This document shows, one piece after another, positions 27,297-36,412 of a stretch of 64,000 nt of DNA. Source of the DNA: Rhodopirellula baltica (GTDB lineage: Bacteria > Planctomycetota > Planctomycetia > Pirellulales > Pirellulaceae). The notes beneath the pieces were generated by a model. That model worked only from the letters and a program-made list of their open reading frames with translations. It searched no databases and was not told the origin of the DNA. A program made the translations under genes and the position numbers. The stretch's first letter is position 1. The number at the start of each line of letters is the position of its first letter. The stretch is taken from the NCBI GenBank assembly GCA_002901265.1, contig PPHI01000042.1, positions 1 through 64,000 on the forward strand, written 5' to 3'.

Positions 27297-27530
27297 TCAG
27301 CTTGGTTCACCATCGCTATCAATCGCAGAGGCCAATTCGCTACCGGAACGCCGCTTGGCAGTCTGAGCCGCTGCGGCGGAAGCCTTTGCCGCGGGGGTAA
27401 CATCATCGGAATGCATCGATGCGGACCGATCGGCTTGGTTCGCGGCGGCGTCATTCGCCGCTGCGGAATTTGGGCGTGCAGACGAAGCATCGCCAGCCGA
27501 TTTTAAATCGTCGAATTGAGAATCAGACAA
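27297..27530 (-). CDS. Small Ala/Ser/Asp-rich protein upstream of rnc
   Basis: A 77-residue frame ends eight bases before the rnc start on the same strand. It has no hydrophobic or catalytic feature: composition is dominated by Ala, Ser, Asp and Gln (AAANDAAANQADRSASMHSD). It may be a disordered small protein co-translated with RNase III, or a leader without function. Confidence 0.35.
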   Translation of the reverse strand: MSDSQFDDLKSAGDASSARPNSAAANDAAANQADRSASMHSDDVTPAAKASAAAAQTAKRRSGSELASAIDSDGEPS

Positions 27531-27973
27531 CGTTATCAGAATACACGTGGAAACGAACGAAAGCTCAAATCACACGCGTCGAACGTTGTCGTTGAACGGA
27601 GCGTCAGGGTGCGTCCGAACGGTTCGATAACCGACGGATGATCTGCAATGACGAAATGGCAACGAAAAGATTGACAGGGACTGAATCGATCGGCTTCGTA
27701 CGTTGACCGCCAGGGAAGCATCTGGTGAGAGAGGATCGATCCCCGGCAGCCGCCCCGAAGTTGATTCAGGTCATGTCACACGCCGGCGATCGGGGTGGCG
27801 TTTCTAACGTTTCCCGACCCGCCCGCCGGTATGCGACGCGGTAAAGATAAACTAACAGGTCCCCCGTCTGCGCGGTAGAGCAATCTTTTCAAATTGGGGT
27901 GATCACACTGCACTCCAATCGAGCTCGCTGAACCAAAATTCAGCGGCAATCACCGCATCAATTTGGTGTGCGA
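27531..27973. other. Intergenic region
   Basis: This 443-base gap separates rnc and its upstream frame from the membrane protease gene. Frames are short and have no protein character, and no structured RNA was recognised. Confidence 0.4.
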
Positions 27974-28858
27974 CTAGCGTTTCGCGAGATAGATCGCTTC
28001 ACCGGTAAAGATGCGACGGAAGTACTCGTCGGTATACAGCCGCCACCCCACTGCGGGATCGCCAATTTTCCAAAGTCCCTGTGGCGTTCGGCCAAGCACC
28101 ATCACGGCATGAGCTTCGCCATCGGTTCCTAACAAACGTCGAACCGGGTCATTTCGCTCGCCACCCCGAAAACAAACAACCGCCAAATTTGGCAACTGCC
28201 CCGACGCGTTCCAAGTCGTCGGATTGTCACTGGCAACCGAAACGTTGTACCGACTTCCATCGATCGCCAATCGTAACCCCCTCACCAAACCGAGTGAGGA
28301 TGTCCCCTGGCTGGATGTCAAACAGAGGTTCGCCATCATTGCTTCTGATGATCGGCCCTCCCATCCGAGCTGTCGTTTCGCTCGGTCAAGCATCGAGTGG
28401 TGACGCAAAAGCGTTGCCGCAGCGGCGGGGCCACAACTAGCTCCATCGCTTTGCAAACAAACGTTGTGATCCCAATCAGCTTCTTCGGCGATTGAGATCG
28501 GATACAGATTGGGACGCATGACGGGCTGCAATAAAAACGCTACCGCCAAAGACAGCATCGCAAGCGCGGTGACGCCTCGCCAACTTGGCCGCAACGCACA
28601 GACATGAGTCGCTAACCCGGCTGCGAAACACAGAAACACTGGCAGCCAATTCGACCAGCACATTGCCGCCGGATTAGGAATGGCGCTAGCCCAAAAAAGA
28701 CGATTCGCGAGACCGAATGCGAAGACCAGCAACAGAAGAATGCATTCGATCAACAACAGCGGGCGGGTGCGATAGACCGACAGCGAAAGCTTCCACCCGG
28801 CGATAAATGCCAGTCCAGAAACCGCAGCGATAAACGCGATTGCCACCCAAAGATCCAT
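27974..28858 (-). CDS. Membrane protein with a C39-like cysteine peptidase domain
   Basis: The N-terminal 120 residues hold four hydrophobic helices (MDLWVAIAFIAAVSGLAFIA, then LLLIECILLLLVFAFGL and two more). The rest is a C39-type papain-like domain: CLQSDGASCGPAAAATLLRH supplies the oxyanion Gln and nucleophile Cys, EAHAVMVLG the His, and IGDPAVGW the Asp. C39 peptidases usually cut leader peptides after a double Gly during export, within ABC transporters. Here the domain is joined to a plain helix bundle without an ATPase. Substrates are unknown. Confidence 0.75.
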   Translation of the reverse strand: MDLWVAIAFIAAVSGLAFIAGWKLSLSVYRTRPLLLIECILLLLVFAFGLANRLFWASAIPNPAAMCWSNWLPVFLCFAAGLATHVCALRPSWRGVTALAMLSLAVAFLLQPVMRPNLYPISIAEEADWDHNVCLQSDGASCGPAAAATLLRHHSMLDRAKRQLGWEGRSSEAMMANLCLTSSQGTSSLGLVRGLRLAIDGSRYNVSVASDNPTTWNASGQLPNLAVVCFRGGERNDPVRRLLGTDGEAHAVMVLGRTPQGLWKIGDPAVGWRLYTDEYFRRIFTGEAIYLAKR

Positions 28859-29000
28859 TACATACCCGTTTCCGCTGCCAGTTCAAAATCACAAAGCCAA
28901 GCGACGGTGCCGTGATGCATCATTGATGCCAATCTCCGGCACTCCATTAAGAAACGGTTAAACGAGTGTGATGTGCAAGTTCAGAATGGCAGCAGACCGG

Positions 29001-29357
29001 TCATTTTGCGGGAAAACCTGCCACAAACTTACCCGGACAACCAAAACGGGGGATTGCAACCTGTTCAAAAATCCCCCGCCCACTGCCAACGGATGAACTC
29101 GACTGCCCGACATCCATGCAGAGGAAGACAGACAACAGGCGAAACGAACTCCTCACCTGGAAATCTTCTCGATAGACGTTTGCCGACGACTCAGTTGGAA
29201 ACCATGTCGCGATTTCGGCTGGCCCCCACTGTCCAGTCGCAATCTGAAGGTACTCGATGATCGAAGCTGACTGCTCCGACGACTGCCACTCCGTCCTTGG
29301 ACGCATTCGTGAAATCAACCAACCTGTCTTTCCCAGCGAATCTGTTGCTTGAACCAT
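29001..29357 (-). CDS. Uncertain small gene in a gene-poor stretch
   Basis: A 118-codon frame starts at an ATG preceded by CGAGG at good spacing. Its first 70 residues look protein-like (TGWLISRMRPRTEWQSSEQS, WGPAEIATWFPTESSANVYR), while the tail is Gly/Ser-rich and weaker. I recognise no family. It may be a real small gene, a decayed one, or a chance frame. Confidence 0.25.
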   Translation of the reverse strand: MVQATDSLGKTGWLISRMRPRTEWQSSEQSASIIEYLQIATGQWGPAEIATWFPTESSANVYREDFQVRSSFRLLSVFLCMDVGQSSSSVGSGRGIFEQVAIPRFGCPGKFVAGFPAK

Positions 29358-29496
29358 TTTTGAACCTCGTGTTTAAAAGCCACTTGCCTGGGCTCAGATT
29401 CGGCGATTCGCGTGACACCGTTGGTCAGGCGCGAGAGGTGGCGACTTGACGTGGTTGCTGGGCGGCACGGGCCGGTATCAACAGAGGGGATTCGAT

Positions 29497-29730
29497 TCAC
29501 CAGAACGTCGTCCGGAGCGTCATTTTGCGGCGTTTGACAGACCTCACGACCTCGATGACCGGAACCACTGCCCACGCGTGATCAGGCTTGTGCATCCGCT
29601 TGGTCGGATTGCGAAGGATATGACGTGCGTGAAAGATCTCGCGCATTAAGATTGATAGACAATCCCGGTATTCGGTCAGGTACCATCCGGCCCACTTATC
29701 GTTCGAGAAATAGGCATTCTGAAGCGCCAT
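29497..29730 (-). CDS. Uncertain small gene or gene fragment
   Basis: Seventy-seven codons from the ATG at 29730 read DKWAGWYLTEYRDCLSILMR, KRMHKPDHAWAVVPVIEVVR, with balanced composition and GC-rich third positions, unlike a typical shadow frame. The frame is also open upstream, across the start of the DUF1549 gene on the other strand, so the true start may be lost. No family was recognised; a truncated gene is likely. Confidence 0.3.
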   Translation of the reverse strand: MALQNAYFSNDKWAGWYLTEYRDCLSILMREIFHARHILRNPTKRMHKPDHAWAVVPVIEVVRSVKRRKMTLRTTFW

Positions 29731-29781
29731 CACACTGGCGTCGCCTTGATCGATCCTTCTCTGGAACTTGGAAACGTCTCG

Positions 29782-31509
29782 ATGGCAATCTCTCGCTTCC
29801 TTACTCGACACAACGCCGCCGCACTGGCGTTCGTCAATCTCGTCGCGTTCTGCAACCTTGGCGTCACCACTTCCGATGCTGCCGATCCGACGCCCGATAC
29901 CGTGCTCGAGTCGACGACTGCCGAGACCACTCAATCGCGTTCGCCAATTGAGATGATCAATTACTACGTCGAACAGGGCTGGACGGATTACGAGATCAGT
30001 CCTGCCAAAGAAGCCGACGAATTGATTTGGTGTCGCCGCGCTTACTTGGACATCATTGGTCGTATCCCAACGATCGAAGAAATGCAGGCCTTTATGGCGG
30101 ACCGAAAATCGGAGCGACATGCCAAGCTGGTCGAACGCCTGCTTTATGACGACCGTTACACCGAAGAATACTCCAATCACTGGGCGACCGTTTGGGCCAA
30201 TCTTTTGATCGGCCGCAGTGGCGGGATGGATCGGGGAGACCTGACCAACCGCGACGGCATGATGAAGTACCTGCGGGATAGCTTCGCCGAGAACAAACCG
30301 TACGACCGCATGGTCTTTGAACTGGTCACCGCCGAAGGCACCACCAAACCCGGTACCGAAGGCTTCAACGGTGCTGTGAATTTCTTAGTCGACAAAGTCA
30401 ACGAAGAAAAAGCGGTTTTGGCAGCCAGTAGCGTGTCACGGATTTTCCTGGGCCAGCAAGTCCAATGCACCCAGTGCCATAACCACCCGTTTAACGATTG
30501 GAAGCAACAAAAGTTCTGGGAGTTCAATTCGTTCTTCCGCCAAACGCGTGCCCTACGTCGTTTCGTTGACGGGACTCGCGATATCGAATTCGCTGAATTG
30601 GTCAGCGAGGACTTTGCCGGTGAAGCGGGTGACCCTCGCGACGCATTGGTGTTCTACGAAATGCGAAACGGACTGACGCGTGTCGCCTATCCGGTGTTTA
30701 CCGATGGCACCGAAATCGGCCGCAGCGGATTTGTCGAAGACGTCAACCGACGCGTCGAACTTGGCCACTTGATGCTAAATAGCGAAGCGTTGGATTTAAT
30801 GGCCGTCAATCGCCACTGGTCGATGTTCTTTGGACACGGCTTCACACGGCCAATTGACGACATGGGTCCACACACCAACCCGTCACACCCGGTACTGCTT
30901 GAAGAACTCGGCGCTGCATTCCGCAAGTCCAGCTACAACATCAAAGAACTGATTACTTGGATGACGCTCAGCAAGCCGTATTCGCTGGCTTCCACGCTTG
31001 GCAGCAACAACACGATCGATGACCCATCGGTCGGCGAAACGCCAAAGTTTTCGCGTTTCTACTTGCGTCAAATCAGCGCCGAACAACTGTACCAGTCGCT
31101 GCTCACACTGTCGGGCGGTAACGCCGAAGGCACCTACGAACAACAAGAACAAAAGCGACGCGAATGGATGCGTCAGTTCGTTGTCACCTTCGGAACCGAC
31201 GAAGGCGACGAGGCGACTACGTTTGACGGTTCGATCCCACAAGCACTGATGCTGTTCAACGGCGACTTGACCAAGAACGCGACGCAAACCAAACCGGGCA
31301 GCTTCTTGGCCGAAATCGGAACCAGCGGGAAAACCGCCACCGACCGCTTGAACCGGCTGTACCTCGCCGGACTTGCCCGCCGCCCCACCAAACGTGAAAC
31401 CAAATTGGCAGGCGATTTGTACCGCGCCAACGGCGGTGATGAAGCCGAAATGATGCAGGACCTCTGGTGGGCAATTCTGAACAGCAACGAATTCATCATG
31501 CAGCACTGA
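29782..31509 (+). CDS. DUF1549 and DUF1553 domain protein
   Basis: The start at 29782 gives a signal peptide ([20 protein letters not shown]); the frame is open 12 codons more. The DUF1549 half has the [20 protein letters not shown] segment and [20 protein letters not shown], where CxxCH could bind haem or only a metal. The DUF1553 half has [20 protein letters not shown] and SNEFIMQH at the very end. Such proteins are exported and almost always precede a DUF1501 gene in Planctomycetes, as here (next gene after 84 bases). The biochemical role is unknown; use in degrading sulfated or other polymers has been suggested. This copy is compact (575 residues). Confidence 0.85.
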   Translation: MAISRFLTRHNAAALAFVNLVAFCNLGVTTSDAADPTPDTVLESTTAETTQSRSPIEMINYYVEQGWTDYEISPAKEADELIWCRRAYLDIIGRIPTIEEMQAFMADRKSERHAKLVERLLYDDRYTEEYSNHWATVWANLLIGRSGGMDRGDLTNRDGMMKYLRDSFAENKPYDRMVFELVTAEGTTKPGTEGFNGAVNFLVDKVNEEKAVLAASSVSRIFLGQQVQCTQCHNHPFNDWKQQKFWEFNSFFRQTRALRRFVDGTRDIEFAELVSEDFAGEAGDPRDALVFYEMRNGLTRVAYPVFTDGTEIGRSGFVEDVNRRVELGHLMLNSEALDLMAVNRHWSMFFGHGFTRPIDDMGPHTNPSHPVLLEELGAAFRKSSYNIKELITWMTLSKPYSLASTLGSNNTIDDPSVGETPKFSRFYLRQISAEQLYQSLLTLSGGNAEGTYEQQEQKRREWMRQFVVTFGTDEGDEATTFDGSIPQALMLFNGDLTKNATQTKPGSFLAEIGTSGKTATDRLNRLYLAGLARRPTKRETKLAGDLYRANGGDEAEMMQDLWWAILNSNEFIMQH

Positions 31510-31593
31510 TCAACAACTGCCTGGGTTCAATTCAAGATCTCAGACGTTCATCTAATACCGAACCATAACTTTTCTTTCGATAGGCCACTCGCG

Positions 31594-32868
31594 ATGATTT
31601 CGAACTGGAAAACGCCAAACGGCATGACCCGCCGGCACTTCATGAACCACATGGCCGGAAGTTCCGCCGCCTTTTCCGCTGCCATGACCCTGGGTAACGC
31701 GATCCAGGCCAACGCAGACGAGATGCGAAAGAATCACAAGTCAGCCATCATGCTCTGGATGGGTGGCGGGCCTCCGACGATCGACATCTGGGACCTCAAA
31801 CCCGGCGCACCAACCGGGGGGCCATTCCGTCCGATCTCGACCACTGGCGACGTGCAAATTTGCGAGCACATGCCCATGGTCGCAAAGCAAATGCACAACC
31901 TGTCGATCGTTCGCAGCATGTCGACTCGCGAAGCCGACCACAATCGCGGCCGCTACTACATGCACACCGGGTTTGTCCCCAACCCCAACATCGAGCACCC
32001 CGGCTATGGTTCGGTCGTGGCGCACGAATTGATGGCCCAACGTCCGCAACTAGAAATCCCACCTTTCGTCACCATCGGCGGTGCCAGCAGCGGCCCTGGA
32101 TTCCTTGGCATGGCATGGTCACCGTTTGCCGTGACCAGCAACGGACGAATTCGCAACCTGAACATGAACCTGGACGACAGCCGCCTTCGTCGTCGCATGT
32201 TAGCCCTGCAAGAAATCGAAGCCGGATTCGCCAATCGCACCAATGACACCCCGGCAACTGAACACGGCAAAGTCCTAAAGAAAACGTTTGACCTGCTCAC
32301 CAGCAGCCAAATGGAAGCCTTCCGGGTCGAGAAAGAAGACGAGAAAACCAAAGAACGCTACGGGAACGACGGTTTCGGCCAAGGTTGCTTGCTAGCCCGA
32401 CGCCTCGTCGAAGCCGGTGTGCCGTTTGTCGAAGTCGACCTCGGCGGCTGGGATTTGCACAACAACGTCCACCAAACGCTGTCGAACAACAAATTGCCGC
32501 AGCTTGACCGGGCAATGAGTGCACTCGTCGAAGACCTCGAACAACGCGGACTGCTGCGAGACACCGCGATCATCTGGATGGGTGAGTTTGGCCGTACCCC
32601 AAATATCAACCAAAACGCCGGACGCGACCACTGGGCGCGAGCTTGGTCGTGCGTTGTCGGCGGGGCCGGAATCAAAGGCGGTCTGGGCGTCGGCGAAACA
32701 AACAGCGACGGAACTGAGGTAGAATCAGAACCGTTCCGCAGCGAAGACCTGATGGCGACGGTTTGCGAAGGACTGGGTATCTCTTTGGACACCACCTTTA
32801 TGAGCAAAAACCGCCGTCCGATGAAAATCGCTAACGGAGGAAAAGTGATTACCGAACTGGTGGCCTAA
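31594..32868 (+). CDS. DUF1501 domain protein (sulfatase-like fold)
   Basis: The 424-residue protein begins with a twin-arginine signal (MTRRHFMNHMAGSSAAFSAA, residues 11-30). Mature motifs of the family are IMLWMGGGPPTIDIWDLKPG near residue 52, FVEVDLGGWDLHNNVH and DTAIIWMGEFGRTPNINQNA, which line the alkaline-phosphatase-like metal site. It is exported folded through Tat. It pairs with the upstream DUF1549/DUF1553 gene, and a sigma-factor gene follows at once, so the three may form one transcript. Confidence 0.85.
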   Translation: MISNWKTPNGMTRRHFMNHMAGSSAAFSAAMTLGNAIQANADEMRKNHKSAIMLWMGGGPPTIDIWDLKPGAPTGGPFRPISTTGDVQICEHMPMVAKQMHNLSIVRSMSTREADHNRGRYYMHTGFVPNPNIEHPGYGSVVAHELMAQRPQLEIPPFVTIGGASSGPGFLGMAWSPFAVTSNGRIRNLNMNLDDSRLRRRMLALQEIEAGFANRTNDTPATEHGKVLKKTFDLLTSSQMEAFRVEKEDEKTKERYGNDGFGQGCLLARRLVEAGVPFVEVDLGGWDLHNNVHQTLSNNKLPQLDRAMSALVEDLEQRGLLRDTAIIWMGEFGRTPNINQNAGRDHWARAWSCVVGGAGIKGGLGVGETNSDGTEVESEPFRSEDLMATVCEGLGISLDTTFMSKNRRPMKIANGGKVITELVA

Positions 32869-32998
32869 ACGCCCGGTGGATAAAGTCAGCTTGGGCGACC
32901 TGTCGCCGAACTCGACTGGGCCGAAGACGTTCTCGATGACTCAGTCAAACGATCCCAAACGCTCAACACCCAACTCCGATGAGGAGGGTGCCAGGGTG

Positions 32999-33565
32999 AT
33001 GTCGACCGCATCGAGGCAGTCGCAATCCGTCAAGGAAGGTTCATTGCAAGGCAATCAGTTGCAAGCCGGCGAACTCGTCCGCCGCCACCAACGTGGCGTG
33101 TGGCGCTACCTTCGCATGCTCGGCTGCGATGAAGCGACTGCGGACGATTTGACGCAGGAGACGTTTTTGCGAGTCCTTCGCCGAGACGACTTTGTTCAAC
33201 ACAATGACGGGGCAACCGCAGGTTATTTACGGCGCACCGCATACAACCTGCTCGTTTCCCGCCACCGAAAATTGGGGCGTGTGCAAACGATCGCCGAGCC
33301 CGAGTTGCTGGACGAAACCTGGGACCGCTGGGCCGGCAAAGACCTCTCCGGCGACGCCGCCGTTGAAGCCCTCCAAGAATGCTTTCAACGATTGACCGAA
33401 CGGGCACAAATCGCCTTGCGAATGCGATTCGACTCCAGTTCCAGTCGCGTTGAAATTGGTGAAGCTCTCGGGATCACCGATCACGGGGCGCGAAATTTAA
33501 TGCAGCGAGCCAAACAACAACTGAGGCTTTGCGTCGAAGAAAAATTGCAATTGCTGGACGAATGA
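32999..33565 (+). CDS. ECF-type RNA polymerase sigma factor
   Basis: Region 2 (LVRRHQRGVWRYLRMLG, ATADDLTQETFLRVLRR) and region 4 (RAQIALRMRFDSSSSRVEIG, then ALGITDHGARNLMQRAKQQL) are clear. GAGGAGGG at 32981-32988 favours a start at the GTG at 32996 or the ATG at 32999; the frame is open back to a GTG at 32876, eight bases after the previous stop. The last codons overlap the next gene (ATGATGG), which suits a sigma/anti-sigma pair. Confidence 0.85.
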   Translation: MSTASRQSQSVKEGSLQGNQLQAGELVRRHQRGVWRYLRMLGCDEATADDLTQETFLRVLRRDDFVQHNDGATAGYLRRTAYNLLVSRHRKLGRVQTIAEPELLDETWDRWAGKDLSGDAAVEALQECFQRLTERAQIALRMRFDSSSSRVEIGEALGITDHGARNLMQRAKQQLRLCVEEKLQLLDE

Positions 33566-34629
33566 TGGCGACTTCAAACAACACCCTACCGAATCCCGAT
33601 GATGCCGATCCGATGATCGACGCATTGTTGGTCGAATTTATCTCGGGTGATCCCAGCCGACGACGCGAACCACCAGATCTGTCCGCCGCAATTCTGGAAC
33701 GACTCGCCGCCGATAGCTCGAACCGTCAACCGCCGTTGCCGAAACCCGCAAATGGCCGACGACGACTGGATGTGGACGGTCGCCCTTTGGCACCCCCAGT
33801 TCACAGCGGATCGTCCGTCACGGTGACACCTGACAAGGACCATGCCCAAGGCGAAGTTGCCGACGAATCCGACTTGGTCGTCGATTCATTGCTGAAAGAA
33901 TTTATCTCCGTCGATCCTGGCAAACGCAGCTGCCCGCCAGACCTGACCGCGGCCATCCTGTCTCAGCTGAAGCAACCGTTGGTCACCACTCCGGTCACCC
34001 GCGCTAGACGCGAGCGGTTGTCGCTGATCAAAACACTTTCCGCGATCGTCGCGATCTCGGCTTGCGTGGCTGGCGTCGTCTTCCTTGGCCCTTCGGCAAC
34101 AAAGCCACCGAACCCAACTCAAAATACATCGGCGCCACTCGCCGCGATTACCAAGCCGGTCCCAGAAGAGAACGTTGCGGTGGCGTCTCCGCAACAACAA
34201 TCACCTTCACTCGATCCCAAACCAGACGATCGACCACTCAAAGGCATCCGGCTGGATCCTGAACCGTCGCCCGGCCCTTCCGCGGTTGCCGACGCTGAAC
34301 CTCCGAGCAGCAGCAACACGATCGCCTCGACCGAAAATGTCGTTGTCGGTCACATCGAACGGATCGCCACAACGACCGAATCGATCGCACGCGAATATTG
34401 GAAATCAATCGGCGTTCAGCCGACTCAGCGTGCCCCCAACCAAGACTTGATCGCCCGTATCGAACGACAACTTGGTGTCAAACTATCCGAGGAGGCATTC
34501 TCGGATCCGCAGCAAATGCGACTCGAATTGGCGAGTCCAAACCACACCCAACAGATTGCCAAACGTTGGCTTGCTCTATCGGCCGCTGGGGTGTTGCCGC
34601 GGTCGACACCGATGAAAACCAAGCTTTGA
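33562..34629 (+). CDS. Sigma-linked membrane protein, N-terminal part (anti-sigma-like)
   Basis: The start overlaps the sigma-factor stop. The cytoplasmic N-terminus holds a duplicated motif: DALLVEFISGDPSRR followed by PPDLSAAILERL, and DSLLKEFISVDPGKR followed by PPDLTAAILSQL. A single helix follows (TLSAIVAISACVAGVVFLG, about residues 165-183), then a Pro/Ser-rich linker and a DUF1549-like start (IAREYWKSIGV). The frame stops at 34629, just where the next frame continues the DUF1549-like domain, so this looks like the first part of one anti-sigma/DUF1549 protein with a frameshift near 34590. Confidence 0.65.
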   Translation: MMATSNNTLPNPDDADPMIDALLVEFISGDPSRRREPPDLSAAILERLAADSSNRQPPLPKPANGRRRLDVDGRPLAPPVHSGSSVTVTPDKDHAQGEVADESDLVVDSLLKEFISVDPGKRSCPPDLTAAILSQLKQPLVTTPVTRARRERLSLIKTLSAIVAISACVAGVVFLGPSATKPPNPTQNTSAPLAAITKPVPEENVAVASPQQQSPSLDPKPDDRPLKGIRLDPEPSPGPSAVADAEPPSSSNTIASTENVVVGHIERIATTTESIAREYWKSIGVQPTQRAPNQDLIARIERQLGVKLSEEAFSDPQQMRLELASPNHTQQIAKRWLALSAAGVLPRSTPMKTKL

Positions 34630-35738
34630 TCCAGGAACTGTCGCAAGGTTTTTCGGGGGATCGCCCGATTGATACGACACTTGTCAGTTTGATTTCAGGC
34701 AAAAGCGAACATTCCGGCGCTTGGTATCAAACGATCGGACGCAACGGCTCCGAAGGCATCGCGCGTCGCCTGGCAAGCCTATCGATGAACGCCGACCTTC
34801 GCTGCGTCCGCTGCCACGATTCGATGATTGGACGCAATGGGACGCAAGACGATTATTGGTCGTTCGTTGCCATGGTCCGCAGTTACGTGCATCGCGATAA
34901 CGATCGCTGGACCGTGAGAGACGAAAGCCATCCGGTACCTACGTTTTTCGAATTGATCGATGGACGTCAACGACTGGCCACACCCAACGCAAGTGAGCAC
35001 CTGACCGGACAAGTCGCAATTGACGACTTCCAAGCCTGGACGCAAACGCTGCGAGGAAGCCAACAACTTTCATCAAGCTTGGTGGATTCGCTTTGGAAGC
35101 TGGTCCACGGTCGCCCATTGCAACCGTCACCTGTCGACGCGTTCGCACCACCGATCGATGATTCGCTCAATGAGCTTCACCGGGCACTCGCCGATGACTT
35201 GCGAGCAAGCGGGTTCGACCTTGCACGCACGCTGTCGCTGATTATCAGTTCGCCGATGGCGACCCGAAGCGTCCCGCAAGAGCTTCAATCGGAAACAATC
35301 CTGACCACCAGTAACGACGTCCGTAGCCGTGCACTTGATCTCGTGACGGCCTATGCGGCTGCAGTCGATTCGCCTCCGTCATCACGCGGTGACCGCATCG
35401 AAGTCGCGATGCAACACAGTGGCGGACGGTTGCTCGACGACGGAACATTGCTTGCTCAACCGCTGTTGATTAGCCCTACCTCGCGAGACGTTTCGGCAAA
35501 CCGCAAACCGTCGCTCTCACGAAGCGACCGTATCAGCATCGATTACCCAGGTGACGATTCCGAAATGCCGGTTTCCTGGATCCACTCCATCGATGACTTT
35601 GACCAAAAAGTCGAACACTTGGTCTACCTCGCTGGCGGATCACAAACACCTGAACGGATCAACGAAGTCGCCAAGCAACTTCGCGAAAATGGCACCGAAG
35701 CCGCGGCACTGAGCCGGATCTGGTGGATCCTCCGTTAA
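34626..35738 (+). CDS. DUF1549/DUF1553-like C-terminal part, out of frame with the preceding gene
   Basis: This frame continues the preceding protein after a -1 shift; it is open back to 34398 but is protein-like only from about 34585. It contains ADLRCVRCHDSMIGRNGTQD, matching the DUF1549 CxxCH region, and LVDSLWKLVHGRPLQPS plus a late FDLARTLSLIISSPMATRS, as in DUF1553. No signal peptide or ribosome binding site is seen. A TTG at 34626 overlaps the previous stop, so re-initiation is possible. Alternatives are a sequencing error, a decayed gene or programmed shifting around the GGGG at 34587-34595. Confidence 0.55.
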   Translation: MIQELSQGFSGDRPIDTTLVSLISGKSEHSGAWYQTIGRNGSEGIARRLASLSMNADLRCVRCHDSMIGRNGTQDDYWSFVAMVRSYVHRDNDRWTVRDESHPVPTFFELIDGRQRLATPNASEHLTGQVAIDDFQAWTQTLRGSQQLSSSLVDSLWKLVHGRPLQPSPVDAFAPPIDDSLNELHRALADDLRASGFDLARTLSLIISSPMATRSVPQELQSETILTTSNDVRSRALDLVTAYAAAVDSPPSSRGDRIEVAMQHSGGRLLDDGTLLAQPLLISPTSRDVSANRKPSLSRSDRISIDYPGDDSEMPVSWIHSIDDFDQKVEHLVYLAGGSQTPERINEVAKQLRENGTEAAALSRIWWILR

Positions 35739-35741
35739 CGA

Positions 35742-36311
35742 TCAGTCCTTGAGCAACTGGTAAAGTTTTGCTCTTGCCAAACGCCAGTCGCGTTCGACGG
35801 TTCCTTCGCTAACGCCTAACACCTCGGCCGTCTCGGGAATCGACAGCCCCGAGAAAAACCGCAGCTCGACAACTTCACGCTGACGCGGCGACTCTTTCTC
35901 GAGTGCATCCAACGATGCATTGAGATCTTCGAACGCGCAACCGTTGCTCGTTTCGAAGTTGTCCAAAACGATATCCAGCGATCCACGTTCGTAATCCCCG
36001 CCGCGCTTGACCGCATTTCTCTTGCGGGCGTGGTCGATCAGAATTTGCCGCATCGCACGGTTGGCAGAGGCAAAGAAATATCGCCGATCGGTTGCATTGC
36101 CGATCGCATCCGAATCGAGCAATCGCATGCAAGCTTCGTTCACGAGCGCGGTCGCTTGTAGCGTATGGTCCGCACGCTCACGCCGCATTAACGCCGAAGC
36201 CATCTGCCGAAGCTCCGATTGCAATTGCTGAAACAACTGCTCTTTGACCGATTCGTTGCCACTGCTCAACTCACGCAACAAGATCGAAACGTCATGCGGA
36301 GGTTGATTCAT
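35742..36311 (-). CDS. ECF sigma factor, planctomycete type
   Basis: The 189-residue protein matches the ECF subfamily often found in Planctomycetes and Acidobacteria (TIGR02999-like): LFQQLQSELRQMASALMRRE, HTLQATALVNEACMRL, RRYFFASANRAMRQILIDHA, and region 4 QREVVELRFFSGLSIPETAE with VSEGTVERDWRLARAKLY. These sigmas usually neighbour a Ser/Thr kinase; here the upstream gene on the same strand is the ATP-grasp ligase of the graspetide locus (101-base gap). It may control that operon or be read from it. It converges with the DUF1549-like frame, three bases apart. Confidence 0.9.
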   Translation of the reverse strand: MNQPPHDVSILLRELSSGNESVKEQLFQQLQSELRQMASALMRRERADHTLQATALVNEACMRLLDSDAIGNATDRRYFFASANRAMRQILIDHARKRNAVKRGGDYERGSLDIVLDNFETSNGCAFEDLNASLDALEKESPRQREVVELRFFSGLSIPETAEVLGVSEGTVERDWRLARAKLYQLLKD

Positions 36312-36412
36312 CGTAAGAACTCCGGTTCGGATAACTTTGCAGTCGAATCGCGCGAGGCGACATTCGTGAGTGCACGAGCATAAACGATGCTCCGGAGTGC
36401 TGCACTGACGAT

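Noticed and set aside
34398-34590. Upstream extension of the DUF1549-like second frame
   Set aside because: The translation is Arg/Pro/Cys-rich and overlaps real coding sequence in the other frame, so it is a shadow until about 34585.
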